Origin: JANNVZ01 sp046153915
GTDB lineage: Bacteria > Bacteroidota > Bacteroidia > Flavobacteriales_D > Sanyastnellaceae
Assembly (NCBI GenBank): GCA_046153915.1
Contig: JBJXFC010000104.1
Span: forward strand, 1 to 5,137
Length of the DNA stretch: 5,137 bases
Reading direction: 5' to 3'
Positions within the stretch are counted from its first letter, which is position 1. Each line of letters begins with the position of its first letter. A program made the position numbers and the translations under genes. The notes under the pieces are model-generated. The model searched no databases. It was given only the letters and a program-made list of their open reading frames with translations, and was not told where the DNA came from. This document shows, piece by piece, positions 1-5,137 of this stretch.

Positions 1-1
1 T

Positions 2-58
2 GAAAAGAAGCCACGTGCTCCGCGCAAAAAGAAAACTGACGAAGGTTCTGCTGAGTAA
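2..58 (+). CDS. C-terminal end of an unidentified protein with a basic tail (partial)
   Basis: Only the last 18 codons and the TAA stop (56-58) are inside the window; the gene starts to the left. The visible residues read EKKPRAPRKKKTDEGSAE. This is a Lys/Arg/Pro-rich, probably disordered stretch ending in a short acidic tail. Such tails are common on bacterial nucleic-acid-binding proteins (ribosome-associated factors, topoisomerases, DNA-binding proteins), but the fragment is too short to assign a family. That it is a real gene end is supported by the clean stop followed 30 bases later by a strong intrinsic terminator on the same strand. The function is unknown from what is visible. Confidence 0.6.
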   Translation, partial: EKKPRAPRKKKTDEGSAE

Positions 59-88
59 TCAGAATTTAATCAAGAATACTAAGAAGAG

Positions 89-110
89 GGCTGCATTTTG
101 CAGCCTTTTT
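89..110 (+). terminator. Intrinsic terminator of the upstream partial gene
   Basis: A perfect 7-bp stem, GGCTGCA (89-95) with TGCAGCC (99-105), closes a TTT loop and is followed by five T residues (106-110). The purine-rich AGAAGAG just before it can pair with the T/C tract and lengthen the stem. It lies 30 bases after the TAA at 56-58 and before the next gene, so it most likely ends transcription of the partial gene and separates it from the DUF4421 gene. Confidence 0.85.
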
Positions 111-111
111 C

Positions 112-119
112 TATTTTCG
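112..119 (+). promoter_or_regulatory. Possible Bacteroidota -7 promoter box for the DUF4421 gene
   Basis: TATTTTCG matches the Bacteroidota -7 consensus TAnnTTTG at all but one fixed position (C for T). It ends 4 bases before an ATG at 124, the same spacing as the better box in front of the DUF3810 gene. No TTG is visible at the usual -33 distance, because that stretch is taken by the preceding terminator. If the box is used, transcription would start at or just after 124, giving a 5' leader of about a dozen bases for the ATG at 139, or a leaderless message for the ATG at 124. Confidence 0.35.
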
Positions 120-138
120 GCGTATGATTGATTCTGGT

Positions 139-1197
139 ATGAAAAGATCCTTGATCACACTCCTTTTTGCGCTTTGCAGCGTGATGATAGCTCGCGCCCA
201 ATTCGACACCAACTTTGTCCAGATCTACAAAAACAGACTGGTCGTTTCTATCTTTCAGTCCTACCGCTATCAAAATCTCTATCTAACCCAAAATGCAGCA
301 GCCGATACCACCGGGGCCTCCAAAATCAATTACAAATGTTCTTCCAAATTGGTGCAAGGTTTTGCTTTCGACTGGGATAAAATATCGTTTGCACTTAGCT
401 GGAAAACACCAATTGATGAGAATACGGAAAAACGACAAGGCAAATCATCTGCACGAAATTTGTCTGTGGGTCTTAACACCAAAAAATCGCGCTATGAGGC
501 TTCATACAGATATTATCAGGGTTTTTTTGACGAGAATATCGCCAACATTCCGGCCTTCAATGACTCGACTCCCTATTTCCAAAACAACGATCTCTCTGTT
601 CGAACTTTTAAATTGAAGCATATCTATTTTCGAAATAAGAAAAAACGTTTTTCCTACAAAGCGGCTTATTCGAATACCCACAGGCAATTGAAGTCTGCAG
701 CCACCTGGGTCTTTATCTCCAATTTGTATTATCAGCGCATACAAAGCAATGAAGACATTGTTCCTTCAATCGTTCCAGTTGACTATTACCAGAGTTATCG
801 CGACATCCACACAATTTCATCGGTGGGATTATCTCTTCATCCGGGAGTGAGTGTCAATTTGGTGGCCTTTAAACGAATCTTTGTGAATGGCACTCTTGCC
901 TGGGGTCCACAGATCATGTACCGCAGATTGCGCAATGATGATGACTCCCGAGATATCCGGGAATTCAAATTTCAGATTAGTTCCGGTGATGCTCGTTTTT
1001 CAATTGGATACAACGGCGAGAATTTTCTCATCTACTCCTGGTTCAACGGCGACTTCGATGTGATGGACTTTCCGGATATGGATATCGCGCGTCAATTCAT
1101 CAGCGGCGGCGTCTCCATTGGATATCGCTTTAAGCTGAAGGAAAAGCGCAACTGGACGCAGAAGGTGAGGGAGAATAAGTGGTATCAGAAGATTTGA
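139..1197 (+). CDS. DUF4421 family predicted outer-membrane protein
   Basis: The 352-residue product has a classic signal peptide: a KR n-region, a hydrophobic core (LITLLFALCSVMIA, residues 5-18) and a likely Sec cleavage after ARA, leaving Gln21 as the mature N-terminus. The remainder shows many short alternating polar/aromatic stretches ending in R/K/N turns, as in an outer-membrane beta-barrel. The segment RFSYKAAYSNTHRQLKSA (170-187) resembles a conserved segment of DUF4421, a Bacteroidota family of unknown function, and the overall length fits. An in-frame ATG at 124 would add MIDSG in front. I prefer 139 because the positive charges then sit at the very N-terminus, but a promoter-like box 4 bases upstream of 124 keeps that start possible. 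Cys13 lacks a lipobox, so it is not a lipoprotein. The gene is probably a single-gene unit: terminator before it, convergent gene after it. Its specific role is unknown. Confidence 0.78.
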   Translation: MKRSLITLLFALCSVMIARAQFDTNFVQIYKNRLVVSIFQSYRYQNLYLTQNAAADTTGASKINYKCSSKLVQGFAFDWDKISFALSWKTPIDENTEKRQGKSSARNLSVGLNTKKSRYEASYRYYQGFFDENIANIPAFNDSTPYFQNNDLSVRTFKLKHIYFRNKKKRFSYKAAYSNTHRQLKSAATWVFISNLYYQRIQSNEDIVPSIVPVDYYQSYRDIHTISSVGLSLHPGVSVNLVAFKRIFVNGTLAWGPQIMYRRLRNDDDSRDIREFKFQISSGDARFSIGYNGENFLIYSWFNGDFDVMDFPDMDIARQFISGGVSIGYRFKLKEKRNWTQKVRENKWYQKI

Positions 1198-1230
1198 TTA
1201 TTCTCCATTGAAGCATGGTTTAAGGTGTGT

Positions 1231-3279
1231 CTATAATCCCTGATCCCGCTTCCGCACCATCGTCAATATCGTCGCCAATGCAACCGTTTCGCCGGTCTCA
1301 TCATAAACATCCACCACGAATTTTACGATGCCTTTCGCAATATCCTCTTCGCTTCTTTTTTCCTGATCTACCTTTTCTTTCACAGTGAATTTTACTCCGA
1401 TTGTCATTCCGGGATAAACGGGCTTTACAAAACGCGCTTCTTCCAATCCGTAATTCAAAAGAACCGGACCTTTTTTGGGATCAACAAACAATCCTGCAGC
1501 TTTTGATAATACAAAATAGCCATGAGCCACACGGCGCTCAAAAATGGTTCCTTCAAGCGATGTCGCATCCATGTGTGCATAGAAATTATCTCCACTCACG
1601 TTGGCGAAGTTCACAATGTCTGCATCGGTGACGGTGTGTTTGTGGGTGAATACAGTATGCCCAACAACAAGATCTTCGAAGTGTTGTCTGAACAAATGTG
1701 GATTGGCTTCCGGTTGTGCAGCGCCTTGTTGGAATACATTGGTGATGGCAGTGATGGTGGATGGAGAACCTTGAATAGCTGTGCGCTGCAGGTAATGCAT
1801 CACTCCGCGTTTGCCTCCCATTTCTTCACCACCACCAGCGCGTCCCGGTCCGCCATGCACAAGCATCGGCATAGGTGATCCATGACCTGTACTTTCTTTG
1901 GCACTCTCGCGATTCAACACCAGTATTCTTCCGTGGTAGGATGCTGCACCAATCGCGAAGTCGCGCGCAATTTTATTGTCGTTGGTGATTATGCTGCACA
2001 CAAGCGATCCTTTGCCCAATTTGGTTAGGGCTATGGCATCATCCAGATTAGTGTAGGGCATAAGCGTTGTGATGGGACCAAATGCTTCGATCTCATGCGA
2101 ACCCATTTTTTTGAATGGCTGCGAATTGAGTAACAACACCGGCGACATAAACGCACCTTTCTCATAGGTGCCATCAATCACATCCACTTTGGTTGGATCG
2201 CCATATACAATTTCACTCGATAATTTCAGATCATTGAGTCTTTCGAAAACTTCACTGCGCTGACTCATACCAGCAAGCGATCCCATGCGCACGGTTTCGT
2301 TTTTTGGATTGCCAATGGGCGTTTTGGAAAAAGCTTGTCCCAATGCAATCTGAACATCTTCTACATATTTCTCCGGAACAATTACACGTCGAATCGCAGT
2401 ACATTTTTGTCCGCATTTCACGGTCACTTCTTTGCGCACTTCTTTGATGAAGAGATCAAATTCTTCTGTGCCCGGTGCTGCATCTTCGCCAAGTACTGCA
2501 GCATTAAGCGAGTCAGCTTCCATATTGAATGGAACCGCCTCTGCGAGGATTTGTGGATGGCTTTTCAGCTTTTTGCCCGTGGTTGCGCTTCCTGTAAACG
2601 TCACAATATCCTGACACATCACATGATCTAGAATGCCATCTGCACTTCCGCAAATCAGTTGCAATGATCCTTCCGGAAGAATGCCTGATGCTACAATATC
2701 GCGCACTACAACTTCGGTAAGAAATGAAGTAATGGTGGCTGGTTTCACCACAGCAGGAACTCCGGCAAGCAAATTCACAGCTATTTTCTCCAGCATTCCC
2801 CACACGGGAAAATTGAATGCGTTGATATGAATCGCTACACCTTCTTTAGGAACCATGATGTGATGCCCAATGAAGGTTCCATTCTTCGATAGTTTGGCAT
2901 ATTCTCCATCTACATAATATGTCTCGTTAGGAAATTGTCGACGCAGCGAAGAATAGGCAAACAGATTTCCTATGCCACCATCGATGTCAATCCAAGAGTC
3001 AATTTTTGTTGCTCCGGTTTGATAACTCACTTCGTAATAGGCCTGCTTTCTTTCCGTTAGATAAAAGGCAAGGGCTTTCAGCATTCTTCCTCTTTCATGG
3101 AAGGTCATTTTGCGCAATGCCATGCCGCCTTTGCTGCGGGCATAATTGAGCATTGCTCCAAAATCGAGACCTTCACTGCTTGCCGTTGCCACAACATCAC
3201 TGTTTACAGCGTTGTAAAGCGTTTTTCCATCTCCACTTCCTGATACCCATTCTCCGAGGGCATAATTCTGTAATTTCAT
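1231..3279 (-). CDS. paaZ: Bifunctional oxepin-CoA hydrolase / 3-oxo-5,6-dehydrosuberyl-CoA semialdehyde dehydrogenase (PaaZ)
   Basis: The 682-residue protein aligns by eye along its whole length with E. coli PaaZ (681 aa). PaaZ opens the oxepin-CoA ring of the phenylacetyl-CoA pathway and oxidises the resulting semialdehyde with NADP+; it is cytosolic. The aldehyde dehydrogenase domain covers about residues 1-515: NAFNFPVWG (153-161, Asn156), FTGS (228-231), general base Glu254 in MEADSL, nucleophile Cys293 in GQKCTAIRR, and the family signature ESTGHGSP (462-469). The C-terminal MaoC-like hydratase domain covers about 530-680: Asp564 and His569 in SGDNFYAHMD are the equivalents of the E. 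coli hydratase residues, followed by VAHGYFVLS. Both active sites are therefore intact. The ATG at 3279 is chosen over an in-frame TTG at 3315 because it gives the family length and starts right at the first conserved residues. It lies 51 bases after the DUF3810 gene, with no promoter seen between. No other paa gene is in the window. Confidence 0.97.
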   Translation of the reverse strand: MKLQNYALGEWVSGSGDGKTLYNAVNSDVVATASSEGLDFGAMLNYARSKGGMALRKMTFHERGRMLKALAFYLTERKQAYYEVSYQTGATKIDSWIDIDGGIGNLFAYSSLRRQFPNETYYVDGEYAKLSKNGTFIGHHIMVPKEGVAIHINAFNFPVWGMLEKIAVNLLAGVPAVVKPATITSFLTEVVVRDIVASGILPEGSLQLICGSADGILDHVMCQDIVTFTGSATTGKKLKSHPQILAEAVPFNMEADSLNAAVLGEDAAPGTEEFDLFIKEVRKEVTVKCGQKCTAIRRVIVPEKYVEDVQIALGQAFSKTPIGNPKNETVRMGSLAGMSQRSEVFERLNDLKLSSEIVYGDPTKVDVIDGTYEKGAFMSPVLLLNSQPFKKMGSHEIEAFGPITTLMPYTNLDDAIALTKLGKGSLVCSIITNDNKIARDFAIGAASYHGRILVLNRESAKESTGHGSPMPMLVHGGPGRAGGGEEMGGKRGVMHYLQRTAIQGSPSTITAITNVFQQGAAQPEANPHLFRQHFEDLVVGHTVFTHKHTVTDADIVNFANVSGDNFYAHMDATSLEGTIFERRVAHGYFVLSKAAGLFVDPKKGPVLLNYGLEEARFVKPVYPGMTIGVKFTVKEKVDQEKRSEEDIAKGIVKFVVDVYDETGETVALATILTMVRKRDQGL

Positions 3280-3330
3280 ATTTCTGAATGCGTTTTCTGC
3301 GGCCCGAAGGTGCAACGATTTTGACTTACT

Positions 3331-4425
3331 TTAGTGCTGGTCCACTGACTTTTGACGACGATCATTCCACACCATCTCAACAAAGCGGTCGTAGTTGAGA
3401 ATACCATCCTGCACGCCCATCATTTTGAGATAAGCATCGTTCATTTTATGCTGTACTCCGGGGAAAAACTGTTGGTACTTTTGATTGTCTTCCCGAATCA
3501 GGCGCAGTTCTTCCAGCACATAGGGTGATAGTGTGGAGTCCAGAGCAATTCGCAGTGAGTCGTTCATGATGTATAGCTGCGATCGTATGCTGCGCAAGAG
3601 TTCAAGATCGGCCGCATACATTCTCTTGATTGTTTGTAGTTGGCTGCTTCCACGACGCCGTTCTTTGAGAGCCATGTAAGCAACATAATCTGCTTCTCCT
3701 TCGCCAGTGATACCATAAGCGTGCGATGTTTCATGCGCTCTCACAAAAATCCCGACTATTTCACGGTGAGTGGAGGTAGAATGCCCTTCACCAACGAAAG
3801 GTATATAGACACCGCTAATCCCCATGCGCCGCAGAAAGCCAGTGTCATTCAAATCAACACATCGTGCGCGGCCCCAGGTATTCCTATTCTTCTGTTTTAG
3901 ATAGGATTCAATACAATCCGAAATTTCATGTGGACTAATCTTCTCCTGTTCCATGTCCTGTAGAAAAGCAATTTGGTTTTCATCATGGCCACCGCTGGGA
4001 TCCAAATGAAGGTTCACTTCCTGAGCAACGTCCAGTCCAAACTGGTAAAGATCGTTGGGCGTCATTTCCAGAGGTTTATTATCGGCTATCAATGGAGTCG
4101 CACAATAATTATACCCCCACATCCACAAAAAAAATGTGATGACCCATCCAAAAATATTTAATGGAAATAAGAGCAGTGTGATTTTTTTACGCTCGAATTT
4201 TCTGCCATAGAAATACAGCAAGAAAGGCAGAGCAATCAATAGCAGAAAGATGATCGGGAAGGGGAGAAGGCCAATAGAATAGTCCCAGATTACCCTGAAT
4301 ATTTGAAAGATAAATTCCCGATAAACGATATCCGCCATTACTGGGAATATCGAAAAAATGCCAAACACCACCAGCGAAATAATTCCTCCAGCAATGCCCT
4401 TATTCTTTTTGAAAAATGCCTTCAC
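3331..4425 (-). CDS. DUF3810 family membrane protein with HExxH metal-binding motif
   Basis: The 364-residue protein has a Lys-rich N-terminus and three predicted transmembrane segments (about 11-33, 51-73 and 81-103), then a soluble domain. That domain holds GVYIPFVGEGH (205-215) and, 15 residues on, HETSHAYGITGEGEADY (231-247). HETSH is a zinc-metallopeptidase HExxH motif: His231 and His235 are likely metal ligands, Glu232 the likely catalytic base, and Glu242 or Glu244 a possible third ligand. This arrangement and the three-helix N-terminus fit DUF3810, a Bacteroidota family; peptidase activity is inferred from the motif only. The topology would place the catalytic domain on one side of the inner membrane, anchored by its N-terminus. 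The start is GTG: upstream there is an in-frame stop at 4459-4461 with no ATG after it, and the next Met (residue 30) would remove the first membrane helix. A TACCTTTG promoter box sits 4 bases upstream. paaZ follows after 51 bases and may be cotranscribed. Confidence 0.85.
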   Translation of the reverse strand: MKAFFKKNKGIAGGIISLVVFGIFSIFPVMADIVYREFIFQIFRVIWDYSIGLLPFPIIFLLLIALPFLLYFYGRKFERKKITLLLFPLNIFGWVITFFLWMWGYNYCATPLIADNKPLEMTPNDLYQFGLDVAQEVNLHLDPSGGHDENQIAFLQDMEQEKISPHEISDCIESYLKQKNRNTWGRARCVDLNDTGFLRRMGISGVYIPFVGEGHSTSTHREIVGIFVRAHETSHAYGITGEGEADYVAYMALKERRRGSSQLQTIKRMYAADLELLRSIRSQLYIMNDSLRIALDSTLSPYVLEELRLIREDNQKYQQFFPGVQHKMNDAYLKMMGVQDGILNYDRFVEMVWNDRRQKSVDQH

Positions 4426-4429
4426 CCCG

Positions 4430-4437
4430 CAAAGGTA
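4430..4437 (-). promoter_or_regulatory. Bacteroidota -7 promoter box (TACCTTTG) of the DUF3810 gene
   Basis: On the minus strand TACCTTTG is a perfect match to the Bacteroidota -7 consensus TAnnTTTG. Only four bases (CGGG) separate it from the GTG start at 4425, so transcription should begin at or next to the start codon, giving a leaderless or nearly leaderless message. A candidate -33 TTG lies at 4462-4464, leaving a 24-bp spacer, somewhat longer than the usual 19-20. The box overlaps the end of the inverted repeat at 4435-4462. Confidence 0.65.
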
Positions 4438-4462
4438 AAGCCGCGAGGAATCGCGGCTTTAC
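4435..4462 (-). terminator. Perfect 12-bp inverted repeat: probable terminator of the zinc-ribbon gene or operator of the DUF3810 promoter
   Basis: GTAAAGCCGCGA (4435-4446) and TCGCGGCTTTAC (4451-4462) are perfect reverse complements around a 4-base loop. As minus-strand RNA the hairpin has a GC-rich core, A residues on the 5' side and U residues on the 3' side, as in many intrinsic terminators. It lies about 60 bases after the stop of the zinc-ribbon gene. The U tract is short and interrupted (TTTACCTTT), so termination may be partial. Because it fills the region between the -33-like and -7 elements of the DUF3810 promoter, an operator role is the alternative. Confidence 0.55.
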
Positions 4463-4480
4463 AATGATTATTTTTTGTTC

Positions 4481-4510
4481 CGCACAGACGCCATGCATGG
4501 CTTCTCTGCG
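4481..4510. repeat. Imperfect 30-bp palindrome with a 12-bp perfect core
   Basis: The core GCCATGCATGGC (4490-4501) is a perfect palindrome. Beyond it the arms continue to pair, so 13 of 15 positions match between CGCACAGACGCCATG and the reverse complement of the other arm. With no central loop, it looks more like a DNA site for a dimeric protein than an RNA hairpin, and no T tract follows on either strand. It lies between the zinc-ribbon gene stop and the DUF3810 promoter. The function is unknown. Confidence 0.45.
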
Positions 4511-4524
4511 GGCCCTGTGGGCCT
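4510..4524 (-). repeat. Small GC-rich hairpin at the stop codon of the zinc-ribbon gene
   Basis: GGCCC (4511-4515) pairs with GGGCC (4519-4523) around TGT; a flanking G/T wobble (4510 with 4524) can extend it. It overlaps the TAG stop codon (4523-4525). No U tract follows on the minus strand, so by itself it is not a convincing terminator, but it could stabilise the 3' end of the message. Confidence 0.35.
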
Positions 4525-5137
4525 ATTTCCCCAATTCTTTCGCCAACAATGCATCCATTTTCTCCTGCTCTTCGCGGGCGAGATCTGCATCTACCAATAT
4601 ACGTCCGCTGTGCTCGTCAACGATTACGCGTTTGCGGGCTGCAACGTCCAATTGTTTTTGTGGTGGCAATTGAATGAAAGAACCTGCTGATGCTTCACGT
4701 TCGATTGGAACTACGGCCATTTTGTTTGGCGCACCGGATCGAATACGTTCATAAGCACTCAACAAACGCTCCTCGATTAATTTGCGTGCTTCAACACCTT
4801 TTTGACGAAGTATTGTTTCTTCTTTTTCGGTTTCGCGGATGATTTCATCCAACTCATCTTTCTTCACTTTAAGATCACTTGCGCGTTCTTTCAGCTTTTG
4901 TTCTGAAATTGCCAGTGCTTCTTCTTTGGTGATTTTTTGGGTTTCAAATTCCTTGATACGCTTTTTGTGCAACTGAATTTCCAACTCCTGGTATTCGGCC
5001 TCTTTATTCAAAGAGTCGAATTCGCGGTTGTTTTTTACGTTGTTTAACTGCTCTTTGTATTTTTTGATCAAAGCCTCAGAATCTTTGATACCTTGTTTTT
5101 TGCCATTCATTTCATTGTCCAGATTTTTGACATCGTT
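4523..5137 (-). CDS. Zinc-ribbon/coiled-coil family protein (PF02591-like) lacking its zinc cysteines, N-terminus beyond the window
   Basis: The frame stays open to the right edge (5137), so the Met at 5110 is not the start. The 204 visible residues begin NDVKNLDNEMNGKK, and roughly 50 N-terminal residues are missing compared with relatives of about 250. Residues 1-125 are charged heptad-rich helix (long antiparallel coiled coil). The motifs NNREFDSL (36-43) and EYQELEIQL (48-56) are typical of Bacteroidota members of the C4 zinc-ribbon family (DUF164-type, relatives of CdsZ/FlgZ). The C-terminal ribbon is recognisable from AVVPIE, LPPQKQLD and SGRILVD. However, the usual ACGGCF and VCEYCG pairs read ASAGSF (149-154) and VDEHSG (173-178), and no cysteine occurs in the visible protein. 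It probably does not bind zinc by the usual four ligands. The cellular role is uncertain. In Bacteroidota this gene commonly follows a Nif3-like gene, which I would expect just outside the window. Confidence 0.85.
   Translation of the reverse strand, partial: NDVKNLDNEMNGKKQGIKDSEALIKKYKEQLNNVKNNREFDSLNKEAEYQELEIQLHKKRIKEFETQKITKEEALAISEQKLKERASDLKVKKDELDEIIRETEKEETILRQKGVEARKLIEERLLSAYERIRSGAPNKMAVVPIEREASAGSFIQLPPQKQLDVAARKRVIVDEHSGRILVDADLAREEQEKMDALLAKELGK

Noticed and set aside
169..177. Cys13 of the DUF4421 protein as a lipoprotein attachment site
   Set aside because: The preceding residues are F-A-L, which do not fit a lipobox (the position before Cys should be Gly, Ala or Ser), while a good Sec cleavage site ARA follows at 18-20.
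79..273. 64-codon minus-strand open frame over the terminator and DUF4421 signal peptide
   Set aside because: It crosses the terminator and is antisense to a well-supported signal peptide.
1522..1878. 118-codon plus-strand open frame, and a shorter one at 1401-1631
   Set aside because: They lie wholly antisense to the C-terminal and late aldehyde dehydrogenase parts of paaZ, show no family resemblance, and have a Cys/His/Ser-rich composition typical of shadow frames.
2335..2830. Overlapping plus-strand open frames (98, 60 and 65 codons) and a 96-codon minus-strand frame at 2513-2803
   Set aside because: All overlap the strongly conserved dehydrogenase core of paaZ in other frames; no motif or start context supports them.
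3305..3312. CACCTTCG as a promoter -7 box for paaZ
   Set aside because: Two fixed positions of TAnnTTTG are wrong and no TTG lies at the -33 distance.
3280..3315. Earlier TTG start for paaZ (12 extra residues)
   Set aside because: The extension has no counterpart in E. coli PaaZ, and the ATG at 3279 gives the family length exactly where similarity begins.
4400..4498. 32-codon minus-strand open frame beginning in the palindrome and overlapping the DUF3810 start
   Set aside because: It crosses the terminator-like hairpin and the promoter box, has no recognisable ribosome site, and ends inside the DUF3810 gene; the intergenic signals explain the bases better.
4416..4690. Plus-strand open frames of 85 and 71 codons
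   Set aside because: They are antisense to the end of the zinc-ribbon gene and cross the intergenic hairpins; the composition is shadow-like.

Overview
The window reads as chromosomal DNA from a member of the Bacteroidota. Four things point there: a DUF4421 outer-membrane protein, a DUF3810 membrane metalloprotein, a TAnnTTTG-type -7 promoter box placed almost against a start codon, and start sites without Shine-Dalgarno sequences. GC content looks moderate. The genus cannot be named from this evidence.

Layout. On the plus strand, the last 18 codons of an unidentified gene with a Lys/Arg-rich tail end at 58, followed by a clear intrinsic terminator (89-110). Next comes a complete DUF4421 gene with a signal peptide (139-1197). 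It converges, across 33 bases, on a minus-strand block. Read in transcription order from the right edge, that block holds: (1) a zinc-ribbon-family coiled-coil protein whose N-terminus lies outside the window (5137-4523); (2) a 97-base intergenic region dense in inverted repeats, with a promoter; (3) a DUF3810 membrane protein with an HETSH metal-binding motif, starting at GTG (4425-3331); (4) paaZ, the bifunctional oxepin-CoA hydrolase/semialdehyde dehydrogenase of aerobic phenylacetate catabolism (3279-1231).

How the genes relate. DUF3810 and paaZ are separated by 51 bases with no visible promoter between them, so they may be cotranscribed, but no functional link is evident. PaaZ keeps all recognised catalytic residues in both domains, so the ring-opening step of phenylacetate breakdown is predicted. 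The other paa genes are not in the window.

I see no mobile element, CRISPR array, RNA gene or defence system, and no convincing undescribed system. The points most worth a second look are the complete loss of the four zinc-ligand cysteines in the zinc-ribbon protein, and the promoter of the DUF3810 gene, whose -7 box overlaps a perfect 12-bp inverted repeat and lies four bases from a GTG start.
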